Origin: Sphingobacterium sp. UBA7855
Lineage (GTDB): Bacteria > Bacteroidota > Bacteroidia > Sphingobacteriales > Sphingobacteriaceae
Length of the DNA: 64,000 nucleotides
Direction of reading: 5' to 3'
NCBI GenBank assembly: GCA_002500745.1
Contig: DLST01000011.1
Span: 332,806 to 396,805 of the forward strand
The notes under the pieces were generated by a model. That model was not told the DNA's origin. It did not search any database and saw only the letters and a program-made list of their open reading frames with translations. Both the position numbers and the translations under genes were made by a program. Positions 56,029-64,000 of the stretch are shown piece after piece (the first letter of the stretch is position 1; the number at the start of each line of letters is the position of its first letter).

Positions 56029-57492
56029 TTAAAGCAAGGGAGCCAATAGTCTGCAGATAGAATCTACACCTCGTTTCCAACGACTTCGCTGCATCCAACT
56101 TCGAATTGTAATCAGATCTGAAAATTCAATATCAGCCAAAAACTGTGCATTCAGACGGTCACAGAGTGCTTTATCCGAGATAATTCCTGAAATTTCGAAA
56201 TTGATATAAAAACTCCTGATATCCAGGTTTGTCGTACCAATATAAGCCAGCTTTCCATCAATGCAGACCGTTTTAGCATGGAGAAACCCTTTTTTATAGA
56301 GGTAAACATTAACTCCTCTTTCCAGTAGCGGCTTGATAAATGAAAAAGAAGCGTGTTGGACGAAATACGAATCAGACTTGGCCGGCAACATCAAATCCAC
56401 ACGAACACCCGACGAAGCAGCCAACATTAAAGCAGTTGTCAATTGATCGCTTGGAATAAAATATGGAGTACACAACTGTACATACTCTTTAGCTTCATTT
56501 ATACCGGCAATAATTGCTTCCATATTGAATGGTGCTGGCGATCCGGGATCACTCGCTGTGAACCCTACTCCGCTGGCATCTTCATTGGTTAATGGAAATC
56601 GATTTAAATAACCCCGCCCGAGTTCAAAAGATTCCGCTTCTGTCTGATTCCAGCTATTCCAAAACTGTATCTGTAAGGTATTTACTGCTGCGCCGATTAC
56701 CATCATCGCCGTATCCCGCCAGTAAATCTCATTCTTTCCGTTATTGATATATCGATCCGAAATATTGATCCCACCAACAAAGCCGATCTTGCCATCTATA
56801 ACCACGATCTTACGGTGATTTCTGTAGTTACTATTTGCCAAAGAGCTAAAAGTAACAGGAAGAAAGGCTTGAAATTCAAAATTAGGTTTATTCCGTCGCA
56901 AATATTTAATTACAGCGGGCGCACCAAAACTGTCTAATATTAGACGCACAGTGACACCATTTTTTGCTTTTTCTTCTAAAATATGCAAAATTTCACAGCC
57001 TATTTCATCCATTTCCCAAATGTAATATTCCATATGGATGGAATGCTCGGCTGCTTTAAGCCGGTCGATAAGCACAGGAAACTTTTCTTCCCCATTGATA
57101 AATAGCGTCACCTCGTTATTCAGGGAAAAGGTAGATATTTTTTGGTTTTTGAGGTATCGAAACACCATAGCTAAACTTCCGATACGCTCATTTAACGTAT
57201 CAATATGTTCCTCCATAATTTCGGATTCCTTACGCCAAGCATCCAATAGCTTTTTAGACTGCTCACGGTATACCCGTTTCATTCTTTTGACCTTTTTAAA
57301 TTTTTGTCCAAAGAAATAGTAACTAAGTAAACCAATGCCGGGCAAAAACACAATGACCATAATCCAGGCAATAGTCTTGGATGGATTACGGTTTTCGATC
57401 AATATGGTCCCAATTACACCAATGTAAAGAATCAGTAAAGGGATCCAATAATATTGTAATATTATTTGTAAGATATGATGAAGTACCTCCAT
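56029..57492 (-). CDS. cls: Cardiolipin synthase
   Basis: A 487-residue inner-membrane phospholipase-D-fold enzyme. Two N-terminal transmembrane helices are followed by two HKD motifs: NHRKIVVIDGKIGFVGGIN in the first half and LHAKTVCIDGKLAYIGTTN in the second. These give the catalytic His and Lys pairs. It joins two phosphatidylglycerols to make cardiolipin. ATG 57492 is chosen over a TTG at 57516. It lies 56 bp after the safE gene of the cco cluster and may be read through from it. Confidence 0.93.
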   Translation of the reverse strand: MEVLHHILQIILQYYWIPLLILYIGVIGTILIENRNPSKTIAWIMVIVFLPGIGLLSYYFFGQKFKKVKRMKRVYREQSKKLLDAWRKESEIMEEHIDTLNERIGSLAMVFRYLKNQKISTFSLNNEVTLFINGEEKFPVLIDRLKAAEHSIHMEYYIWEMDEIGCEILHILEEKAKNGVTVRLILDSFGAPAVIKYLRRNKPNFEFQAFLPVTFSSLANSNYRNHRKIVVIDGKIGFVGGINISDRYINNGKNEIYWRDTAMMVIGAAVNTLQIQFWNSWNQTEAESFELGRGYLNRFPLTNEDASGVGFTASDPGSPAPFNMEAIIAGINEAKEYVQLCTPYFIPSDQLTTALMLAASSGVRVDLMLPAKSDSYFVQHASFSFIKPLLERGVNVYLYKKGFLHAKTVCIDGKLAYIGTTNLDIRSFYINFEISGIISDKALCDRLNAQFLADIEFSDLITIRSWMQRSRWKRGVDSICRLLAPLL

Positions 57493-57548
57493 TTTGTATG
57501 TTAAGGGTTTGACCAAATATAATATTTAGTACCGACATATTGTTGTCG

Positions 57549-58238
57549 TTAAACACAGTTTATTGCACCCTCAACATGAATAAATGGACTTAAATAGGGA
57601 ATATCTAAATTGGCACCACGAAGTACAAACCATATTCCCAACAAGAAATATAGAAAAGGTACCCACTTTGAAAATCCAATTTTGAAGGATTTGGAAAAAT
57701 TTCCAAGAAAAGAAAAGAGAAACAACAACGGTATAGTTCCCAAACCAAAACATAACATAAAGAAAAAACTTTGGAGTGGACTATCCGCATTGATGGAAGA
57801 CATGAGTGCCATATAGACCATGCCACAGGGTAATAATCCATTCAACACACCAGCTATAAAGCTACCCCCTGGCTTATACAACCACTTAGACAACAACCGT
57901 ACAATAGGCTGCACAGCTTTGGTCTGCCAGCTGGCAATCGTTTTGTTATGCTTACCGACTAGCTGAAACAAAGCAATTCCTATTAGTATAATGCCTGTGG
58001 CCCAGCTCAAGCTGCGCTGCCAACCTTGAATTTGTGCAAATGTCCCTATCGTACCGAGTAACAGCCCCAAACAACCATAGGTCAGTACCCTACCGGATTG
58101 ATATAATATTTTATTTAGGAAAACTGTCCAACCCAACCCCTGTCTCCCTTCTATGGCAAAAATCAGTGGACCACACATTACCGCACAATGTATACTGCCA
58201 AACAATCCCATGAAAAAAGCAAAATAAGTATAGCTCAT
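57549..58238 (-). CDS. TauE/SafE-family membrane protein of the cbb3 cluster
   Basis: A 229-residue protein with six transmembrane helices of the SafE/DsbD-like type. The motif MGLFGSIHCAVMCGPLIFAIEG carries the Cys pair region that is thought to handle copper in cbb3 assembly. The second copy GVLNGLLPCGMVYMALMSS repeats it. It is the last gene of the ccoNO-Q-P-G-fixH-safE unit, nine bases after fixH. A role in oxidase maturation is inferred from position and family. Confidence 0.82.
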   Translation of the reverse strand: MSYTYFAFFMGLFGSIHCAVMCGPLIFAIEGRQGLGWTVFLNKILYQSGRVLTYGCLGLLLGTIGTFAQIQGWQRSLSWATGIILIGIALFQLVGKHNKTIASWQTKAVQPIVRLLSKWLYKPGGSFIAGVLNGLLPCGMVYMALMSSINADSPLQSFFFMLCFGLGTIPLLFLFSFLGNFSKSFKIGFSKWVPFLYFLLGIWFVLRGANLDIPYLSPFIHVEGAINCV

Positions 58239-58247
58239 TTCCCTAAA

Positions 58248-58670
58248 CTAAAATAAAATATGCTCTTCAAACAGAAAATCTTTACCCGCACTTTTCCAGT
58301 CAATATAGAGGTTCCACATTCCTTTATCGAACGTGGAGATTGGAAGGGTATAGAGATTACCTGTCGTCTGAAACGGTAATTCTCTATCCAATCGATTGTC
58401 AGAAGGCTTTCGAAAAACCAATTTCCCTTTGTTTTCTTTGGATACAAAATGAATATACAAGGTGTCTTTCCTGATTTCGACAGTCGGAGATTCCTTCATA
58501 GTCAATACATTCTGCTTTTTATCGTACGCTTGGTCATAATTCAGTCCCTGTTCGTAGTAATCATCTTCCTCCAGACTATCCGAGTCATGGCTTACCATAT
58601 AGACACCTGCTCCGACTATGCACAACATAAATACCGCCAAGGTTAAAAAAATTTTTGTACCCCAATTCAT
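58248..58670 (-). CDS. fixH: FixH-family cbb3 oxidase assembly protein
   Basis: A 140-residue protein with one N-terminal membrane anchor (about residues 6-26, FLTLAVFMLCIVGAGVYMV). A periplasmic domain has DSLEEDDYYEQGLNYDQAYDKKQN, the FixH signature of acidic residues then YEQGL, and a beta-sandwich. It supports assembly of the oxidase. It is 11 bases after ccoG and precedes safE. Confidence 0.85.
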   Translation of the reverse strand: MNWGTKIFLTLAVFMLCIVGAGVYMVSHDSDSLEEDDYYEQGLNYDQAYDKKQNVLTMKESPTVEIRKDTLYIHFVSKENKGKLVFRKPSDNRLDRELPFQTTGNLYTLPISTFDKGMWNLYIDWKSAGKDFLFEEHILF

Positions 58671-58681
58671 TGTTTTTCATT

Positions 58682-60076
58682 TTAATTCATACCGGGAGGC
58701 GCTATAAAAGTAGTTTTTAAACTTTCCACTTTCTTATCACCCGAATAGATCGCTAATTTTACATTACTTTTATAAGTCTCCACGTCTTTATTCGCTATAA
58801 TGAGAAAAAAACTCATAGTTGCGTGCCCATCTTTATCTAATTTTTGGATAGGGTTAACCAGCTGAATCTTTAAACGAGGATCATCGCAGACCAGCTTGAA
58901 AGGCATTTCTTTGCCAGACTTATTGATCAATTCCAAAGAATACAAGTTGCTTATTGTTTTATCGTCACGAAGCTGGTAAGTACTTCCCTTTGCACGGAGT
59001 AACCTTCCATCCACCTGAGAACGATTGAACAATAGAAAACAAAAGACAGTCATTAGAGCGACCAGCACGATGGAGTAAGCTATCGTTCTCGTATTGTTTT
59101 TTTTCTTGAGCGTACCCTCGATCTCGCCCATTGGATAAAAGCCAATTAACTTTTTAGGCTTTCCGATTTTGTCCATGACAGCATCACAGGCGTCGATACA
59201 TGCCGTACAACTTACGCATTCCAATTGCAAGCCTTTTCGAATATCGATTCCTGTAGGACATACATGGACACAGAGCTTGCAGTCCACACAATCACCCTGA
59301 GGTGTCATGACATCCTTTTGATGTTTTCCTCTAGGTTCTCCACGTCTATGATCATAAGCAACGGTAATACTCTGATCATCCAAGAGTACTCCTTGCAATC
59401 GTCCGTATGGGCAGATTGCTATACATACAATTTCTCTAACATATGCAAAGACACCATAGAAAACTAATGTAAATATTGTGATTGAGATAAGACCACCAAT
59501 ATGTTGATCCAGCGGATCAGTGATAATCTTTAACAAAGCATCGACACCGATAATGTAAGATAGAAAGATATTGGAGATGAAAAACGATATGATCAAAAAA
59601 ATGCTATGTTTCAACAATTTCTTAAACTGCTTTTGATCCGTATTCGGACCTGCATCCAATTTTTTTTGCTGTTGCCAATCACCTTCAATCCAATACTCGA
59701 TCCTTCTAAATATCAATTCCATAAAAATGGTCTGAGGGCAAGTCCACCCACACCATACCCGTCCAAAGACAACAGTAAACAAAACCACACATACCATCAC
59801 GATCAACATGCCAAATACGAATATGTAAAGATCTTGCGGATAGAAAAGATTTCCTAAGATGGAGAATTTCCGGTCAATAATGTTAAACATTAAAAACGGT
59901 TCGCCATTTATTTTGATAAAAGGAGCGACAAATAAGAACAGTAGCAGTGAATATCCAACCCACTGTCTCTTTTTGTAAAGTTGTCCCTGCGGTTTCTTGG
60001 CATAAATCCATTGTCTCTTTTTTGACTTAGATCGACCATTATTGGCATTATTCAATACTACTGTACTCATTGTCAT
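58682..60076 (-). CDS. ccoG: CcoG/RdxA-family ferredoxin-type assembly factor
   Basis: A 464-residue membrane protein with several transmembrane helices and a cytoplasmic ferredoxin domain. The domain has CVDCKLCVHVCPTGIDIRKG and CVSCTACIDACDAVM, two 4Fe-4S motifs. The N-terminal part has FGRVWCGWTCPQTIFMELIFRR, and an Ig-like C-terminal domain closes it. CcoG reduces Cu(II) to Cu(I) for insertion into the oxidase in relatives. It starts nine bases after ccoP. Confidence 0.92.
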   Translation of the reverse strand: MTMSTVVLNNANNGRSKSKKRQWIYAKKPQGQLYKKRQWVGYSLLLFLFVAPFIKINGEPFLMFNIIDRKFSILGNLFYPQDLYIFVFGMLIVMVCVVLFTVVFGRVWCGWTCPQTIFMELIFRRIEYWIEGDWQQQKKLDAGPNTDQKQFKKLLKHSIFLIISFFISNIFLSYIIGVDALLKIITDPLDQHIGGLISITIFTLVFYGVFAYVREIVCIAICPYGRLQGVLLDDQSITVAYDHRRGEPRGKHQKDVMTPQGDCVDCKLCVHVCPTGIDIRKGLQLECVSCTACIDACDAVMDKIGKPKKLIGFYPMGEIEGTLKKKNNTRTIAYSIVLVALMTVFCFLLFNRSQVDGRLLRAKGSTYQLRDDKTISNLYSLELINKSGKEMPFKLVCDDPRLKIQLVNPIQKLDKDGHATMSFFLIIANKDVETYKSNVKLAIYSGDKKVESLKTTFIAPPGMN

Positions 60077-60085
60077 TTCGATTTA

Positions 60086-61000
60086 TTAGTCCGCTTTTTT
60101 TTCTGTTTCAGCTTGATCTGTTTTACCTTCTTCTGCTGATTTATCTCCACTTGCTGCCTGCCCACTACCATAGTTAACCTCTTCACCTTGCGGAGCTTTT
60201 GGATTAGCAGGGTTAGTATCCCTTAATGTGACAATATAACTCGCAACCTGGGCAATTTGAGCAGGGCTCAAAGTTTGTTCCCAAGGCACCATTCCTTTAT
60301 CAGGAACGCCATATTTAATGGTTTTGAAGATATCTTTTATTTCACCACCATGTAACCAAAACTTATCGGTCAAGTTCGGTCCGATACCACCTTCACCGCT
60401 TCCACCGTGGCATGCCACGCAGTTTGCCGTAAAGATAGCTTTCCCATCGGCGGCCAATTCCGGCTGAAACTCCACGCTACTTTCATCTACGTTACTCGCT
60501 GAAGCTGTCAGATAAGCCTGACGTTCTTTCTCAGCAATGACCATTTCATGTTCATATTCCTGATCTTGGTTCATTCCTATACCAGAAACCTGATAAACGA
60601 ATAAGTAAACAAGACCAAAAAAGATTGTTCCGTAAAAGAGGAAATTAAACCATATTGGAATCGGATTATCTAATTCGCGAATACCGTCATACTCATGGTC
60701 TATGACAATATCTTTCTCTTCTGAAATCGGTCTGATCCCCATGATCTTGTTCCATGACCTTTTCATCCAACCCTTGTTTGCTGCCTTCTTGAGTTTTTCC
60801 TCGTTGGCCAATTCAGGCATGGTAATCTTAATAATGGATTTCATCGCACGATTGACCATCAATGCCGAAGCGAGGAGAGCCAGCATCACAACAATCAATA
60901 CGATAATTAAGATATCTGTGTATAAATTATCTGTACCAAATCCTATCGTAGATTGAACAACTTCTGCGGTAGCCGGTGCAGTATCCAATAATAAACTCAT
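60086..61000 (-). CDS. ccoP: CcoP-like cytochrome c subunit with a single heme site
   Basis: A 304-residue subunit with one transmembrane helix early (about 25-50) and another near residue 120. A C-terminal cytochrome c domain has NCVACHGGSGEGGIGPNLTD as the only CxxCH. Classical CcoP has two. The tail after TLRDTNPANPKAP is a charged low-complexity extension. It carries electrons to CcoO and CcoN. It lies three bases after ccoQ. Confidence 0.9.
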   Translation of the reverse strand: MSLLLDTAPATAEVVQSTIGFGTDNLYTDILIIVLIVVMLALLASALMVNRAMKSIIKITMPELANEEKLKKAANKGWMKRSWNKIMGIRPISEEKDIVIDHEYDGIRELDNPIPIWFNFLFYGTIFFGLVYLFVYQVSGIGMNQDQEYEHEMVIAEKERQAYLTASASNVDESSVEFQPELAADGKAIFTANCVACHGGSGEGGIGPNLTDKFWLHGGEIKDIFKTIKYGVPDKGMVPWEQTLSPAQIAQVASYIVTLRDTNPANPKAPQGEEVNYGSGQAASGDKSAEEGKTDQAETEKKAD

Positions 61001-61003
61001 ATA

Positions 61004-61201
61004 TTATAGACTTTCAGGTGAATGATTCAGTTCCTTTTCTGTTTCGTCTTCTTCCAAAGGCAATTCCTTCATGTAAGTAACATAGTCTCTTTTCATGCGG
61101 AACAACATAATTGCTACTGAGATGAAGAAAATCAAGAAGATCCAAAGTGATGCGATTAAATAAAGCTCACTGCCGTTTAGATTTGTTATTTGCTTAAACA
61201 T
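61004..61201 (-). CDS. ccoQ: CcoQ-like small subunit
   Basis: A 65-residue protein with one transmembrane helix (about residues 11-35, ELYLIASLWIFLIFFISVAIMLF) and a charged C-terminal tail. CcoQ stabilises the oxidase complex. It sits between ccoNO (4-bp gap) and ccoP (3-bp gap) as expected. Confidence 0.85.
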   Translation of the reverse strand: MFKQITNLNGSELYLIASLWIFLIFFISVAIMLFRMKRDYVTYMKELPLEEDETEKELNHSPESL

Positions 61202-61205
61202 CGCT

Positions 61206-63347
61206 TTATTGATTTGCGTTAATAGTATTATCAGCTACCTTCGGCGCTGCTTTTATATCTGTTCCAAGTCGCTGCAAGTATGCAATTACGGCTACAATCT
61301 CACGATCAGCTAGCACATTCACTTGATTTTGTTTCAGATCATCAGCAATTTTTTGCGCTTGCTTAGTAAGATCCTGTTCAGCATGTTCAATTTCAGCATC
61401 GGTATATGGAATACCCAATTTGCGCAATGCTTTCATTTTATCCTGCAGAATAGAATTGTCCAATTTCTGATCGATCAGCCATGGATAAGTTGGCATGATA
61501 CTTCCAGGAGAAGTAATTGTTGGATCCATCAAGTGGTCAAAGTGCCATTTGTTCGGATATTTCCCTCCGATCCGGTGCAGATCCGGTCCAGTCCGCTTCG
61601 AGCCCCATAAAAACGGTGTATCGTACACAAACTCACCAGCTTTACTGTATTCACCATATCGCGCTGTTTCTGACCTAAACGGACGGATCGTCTGTGTATG
61701 ACAATTCACGCAGCCTTCTCTAACATACAGATCCCGTCCTTGCAATTCCAATGCTGTGTAAGGTTTCACACTAGCAATTGTGGGAACGTTCTTAGAAATT
61801 GTAAACGTCGGTACCATCTCGACCATACCTCCGATAAGGATGGCAATTAGCGCTAACACCATAAATAAAATTGGCTTACGTTCAAGGCGACGGTGTTGAG
61901 ACTGTTCGTTTACCTGAACCGGCAATAATGCAGGGGCTTCCGCTGGTTCATTGGCCAGAAGCTTTCCGCCTTTCATCGTTTTGATCAAGTTGAACGTCAT
62001 CAAGAACACACCAGACAGATAAAGAGCCCCACCTAACGCACGCATCATGTGCATCGGCAGAATTTCTAATGTCGTCGCAAGGAAGTTCGGATATTTCAAA
62101 ACGCCCTCTGGTGTGAATTCTTTCCACATCAAACCTTGCACTACAGCTGCCCAATACATTGGGATTGCATAGAACAAAATACCCAGTGTACCAATCCAGA
62201 AGTGAGTTGATGCCAGTTTTTTAGAGTAGAGTTCTGTTTTATAAATACGAGGGATCAACCAGTACAAAATTCCGAATGTCATAAATCCGTTCCATCCCAA
62301 TGCCCCCACGTGTACGTGTGCTACAATCCAATCGGTAAAGTGAGCAATTGCATTAACTTGTTTCAAGGATAACATAGGTCCCTCGAAAGTTGCCATCCCA
62401 TAACAGGTAAGTGCCACGACCATGAATTTTAACATAGGCTCTGTACGTACCTTATCCCAGGCACCTCGTAAGGTCAACAAGCCATTGATCATACCGCCCC
62501 AACTCGGAGCAATCAACATAATGGAAAATACAACCCCTAAAGACTGTACCCAACCAGGTAGCGCCGTATAGAGCAAATGGTGAGGACCTGCCCAGATATA
62601 AATAAAGATTAAAGACCAAAAGTGAAGAATACTTAACTTGTAAGAGTAAACTGGACGGTTGGCCATCTTAGGAAGGAAATAATACATCATTCCCAAATAA
62701 GGAGTTGTCAAGAAAAAAGCAACTGCATTGTGACCATACCACCATTGTACCAGCGCATCCTGTACACCTTTGTACACATAGTAACTTTTCCAGCCCGCTA
62801 CAGGCAATTGAATGGAGTTGACAATGTGCAAAACAGCGACCGTAACAAATGTGGCGATATAAAACCAAACTGCGACATACATATGACGTTCGCGTCGTTT
62901 GATAATAGTACCGAACATATTGATACCAAATACAACCCAAATAAGGGTAATAGCGATATCAATAGGCCATTCCATTTCGGCATACTCATGGCTTGAAGTA
63001 AGACCGAGTGGGAGTGTAATAGCCGAGGCAACAATAATTAATTGCCAACCCCAAAAATGGAGCTTACTCAAAGCATCACTGAACATTCTTGCTTTAAGCA
63101 CCCGCTGTAAGGAGTAATAAACTCCCATAAAAATACCATTCCCTACGAAAGCAAAAATCACCGCATTGGTATGTACAGGACGTACACGGCCAAATGTTGT
63201 AAATTGCAATCCAAAGTTCATCTGAGGCCAAACAAGCTGAGTCGCCACAAGCAATCCTATGGTCATACCAACTATCCCCCAAATAATGGTAGCGATTCCG
63301 AAATTTCTGACAATCTTATTGTCGTAATTAAATTGCTCTAACTGCAT
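61206..63347 (-). CDS. ccoNO: cbb3-type cytochrome c oxidase fused subunits I and II
   Basis: A 713-residue fusion. The first 480 or so residues are the 12-helix CcoN subunit with heme ligands. Examples are HTNAVIFAFVGNGIF, WYGHNAVAFFLTTPYLGMMYYFLPK and HVHVGALGWNGFMTFG; the His pairs bind heme and CuB. The last 200 residues are the membrane-anchored CcoO cytochrome c with the single heme motif CVNCHTQTIRP near residue 545. The fusion is usual in Bacteroidota. It is the first gene of the operon. Promoter and operators lie upstream at 63371-63570. The enzyme respires O2 at low concentration. Confidence 0.95.
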   Translation of the reverse strand: MQLEQFNYDNKIVRNFGIATIIWGIVGMTIGLLVATQLVWPQMNFGLQFTTFGRVRPVHTNAVIFAFVGNGIFMGVYYSLQRVLKARMFSDALSKLHFWGWQLIIVASAITLPLGLTSSHEYAEMEWPIDIAITLIWVVFGINMFGTIIKRRERHMYVAVWFYIATFVTVAVLHIVNSIQLPVAGWKSYYVYKGVQDALVQWWYGHNAVAFFLTTPYLGMMYYFLPKMANRPVYSYKLSILHFWSLIFIYIWAGPHHLLYTALPGWVQSLGVVFSIMLIAPSWGGMINGLLTLRGAWDKVRTEPMLKFMVVALTCYGMATFEGPMLSLKQVNAIAHFTDWIVAHVHVGALGWNGFMTFGILYWLIPRIYKTELYSKKLASTHFWIGTLGILFYAIPMYWAAVVQGLMWKEFTPEGVLKYPNFLATTLEILPMHMMRALGGALYLSGVFLMTFNLIKTMKGGKLLANEPAEAPALLPVQVNEQSQHRRLERKPILFMVLALIAILIGGMVEMVPTFTISKNVPTIASVKPYTALELQGRDLYVREGCVNCHTQTIRPFRSETARYGEYSKAGEFVYDTPFLWGSKRTGPDLHRIGGKYPNKWHFDHLMDPTITSPGSIMPTYPWLIDQKLDNSILQDKMKALRKLGIPYTDAEIEHAEQDLTKQAQKIADDLKQNQVNVLADREIVAVIAYLQRLGTDIKAAPKVADNTINANQ

Positions 63348-63370
63348 TACTTAAATTGTTGATTCTGCTT

Positions 63371-63401
63371 CAAAAGTAAGCAGCATTTTATGACAATCTA
63401 A
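63371..63401 (-). promoter_or_regulatory. Putative promoter of the cbb3 operon
   Basis: On the minus strand, TTAG (63398-63401) lies 19 bases before TACTTTTG (63371-63378). This fits the Bacteroidota TTTG-N19-TAnnTTTG consensus. The start site would be near 63365, about 18 bp before the ccoNO ATG. Confidence 0.6.
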
Positions 63402-63418
63402 TGATGCACAATGCGTAC

Positions 63419-63440
63419 AAAAGTGATGTGCATCACTTTT
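63419..63440. promoter_or_regulatory. Crp/Fnr-type palindromic operator, proximal
   Basis: Perfect palindrome: arms AAAAGTGATG and CATCACTTTT with a 2-base centre. The core is GTGA-N6-TCAC, as in Crp/Fnr-family sites. Its centre is about 65 bp upstream of the inferred start site, a class-I activator position. Confidence 0.75.
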
Positions 63441-63548
63441 AGCTCAATCTCGGTTTTCCCTTCGTAAACACAATTTGCTACTGAATATAAATAAGTTATC
63501 AGAAATAAAATTTGGTGAATCGGCGTTCCTATAATTAATTGTGAAGTC

Positions 63549-63570
63549 AAAAGTGATCTCCATCACTTTT
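63549..63570. promoter_or_regulatory. Crp/Fnr-type palindromic operator, distal
   Basis: Second copy with AAAAGTGAT and ATCACTTTT arms around CTCC, identical to the proximal site in both arms. The centres are 130 bp apart. It may serve a second promoter on the right side or act at a distance. Confidence 0.75.
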
Positions 63571-63743
63571 CTCAGTATCTTTCAATATAAGTTGACCTAT
63601 TATTACAATCGAAAAGGTTGTCGTTACCTTACGACAATCCTCTGCCTTAGTTATAAAATAGCCACTATCGATACAATTGCTCATTTGGCCTGAGATTGAT
63701 CAAGATACTTCGATGAAGATGCATTATGCAACTGAGGTTGTTG

Positions 63744-63777
63744 CCAGTCGCGGAACAGCTACGGATAGACCAGCCTC
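63744..63777. repeat. Degenerate 34-bp repeat, copy 1
   Basis: 24 of 34 positions match copy 2 without gaps. The shared core runs CGGA-(A/G)-CAGCT and GACC. It is locally GC-rich compared with the flanks. Confidence 0.55.
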
Positions 63778-63866
63778 AACATCTTTTAGCGGCAGCAGAC
63801 AAATCGAAGTAATAAAGCAATTATGAAATGCAAACGATTGTCCAATAGTAATGTTGCAGGATAGCG

Positions 63867-63900
63867 GCAGTTTCGGAGCAGCTGCCGCTGGACCGGGCTC
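63867..63900. repeat. Degenerate 34-bp repeat, copy 2
   Basis: Second copy, 123 bp from the first (start to start). It overlaps a GCGGCAG / CTGCCGC dyad. Confidence 0.55.
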
Positions 63901-64000
63901 TCCGACGTTCCTGTACTGCGATAACCATAGGCGAAGGATAGGCAATAGCCTCTACATGGAAATACGGAAGTATGTATAAAAACGAAAGAAGCCCTTGACT

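Larger units (their letters stand above)
63571..64000. other. Gene-poor end of the window
   Basis: 430 bp after the distal operator. No reading frame is convincing. It contains two copies of a degenerate 34-bp unit (63744-63777 and 63867-63900) and small dyads. ccoS and ccoI, often upstream of ccoNO in this phylum, are not here. Confidence 0.5.

Noticed and set aside
63724..63945. 73-codon minus-strand frame with Ala/Pro segments
   Set aside because: The residues come from the degenerate repeat, there is no recognisable start region or family, and the frame ends in the repeat copies. I keep the repeat and not the gene.

Overview
This window looks like chromosomal DNA of a Sphingobacterium-like member of the Bacteroidota (family Sphingobacteriaceae). 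The evidence is the AT-rich base composition, the gene order CBS-nadK-uppS-bamA-ompH-ompH, a fused ccoNO cbb3 oxidase gene, a Rho factor with a long disordered insert, promoters with TAnnTTTG -7 boxes, an FHS-type sugar permease beside a BadF-type kinase, and GH97 and GH127-type glycosidases. I see no insertion sequence, prophage, integron, CRISPR array or rRNA operon. It is mostly core chromosome with a few accessory genes.

Layout, left to right. 1-1146 (minus): an O-acyltransferase and a truncated GNAT N-acyltransferase, probably for glycine-type aminolipids. 1399-8271 (plus): CBS protein, NAD kinase, undecaprenyl diphosphate synthase, BamA and two Skp/OmpH chaperones, an envelope-assembly cluster that lacks the PorG gene found here in T9SS-bearing relatives. 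8600-11563 (plus): a TetR regulator and a two-gene iron-sulfur membrane module resembling a split EtfD. 12233-17498: a LOG nucleosidase-like protein, then convergent GH127/146 and GH97 glycosidases. 17754-19956: a DinB and SRPBCC pair, then a convergent lipoprotein that aligns collinearly with cholesterol-dependent cytolysins but stops before domain 4. 20246-24665 (minus): tRNA-Leu, Ppx/GppA, a DUF4142 lipoprotein and PEP carboxylase. 24964-28814: an FUSC exporter, YpdA and a convergent TetR regulator.

28919-33932: MurB, an ECF sigma factor with a small cytochrome b5-like protein, a PfkB kinase, three tandem tRNA-Asn genes and MgtE. 34577-39652: a large outer-membrane protein with a gluzincin motif, an EEP-family hydrolase and Pgk. 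39868-44938: SppA, FolK, an orphan Hpt protein, PssA and Rho. 45240-49961: a predicted GlcNAc permease and kinase, an LpxH-like phosphoesterase and a UPF0173 hydrolase. 49972-55900: YbaB, a cytosolic BtuF-like fold, a lineage-specific low-complexity protein, thymidine kinase and an MG2/TonB-plug protein. 56029-63347 (minus): cardiolipin synthase and then, reading from the right, the complete cbb3 unit ccoNO-ccoQ-ccoP-ccoG-ccoH/fixH-safE. Its upstream region carries a Bacteroidota-type promoter and two copies of a 22-bp Crp/Fnr-type palindrome. The window ends in about 650 bp without a convincing gene but with two copies of a degenerate repeat.

The most unusual items are the domain-4-less cytolysin-like lipoprotein (18931-19956), the gluzincin/propeller/barrel protein (34577-37426), the cytosolic chelate-receptor-like protein (50463-51089) and the paired Crp/Fnr operators at the cbb3 operon. 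All similarity statements rest on reading motifs by eye. No database search was run.
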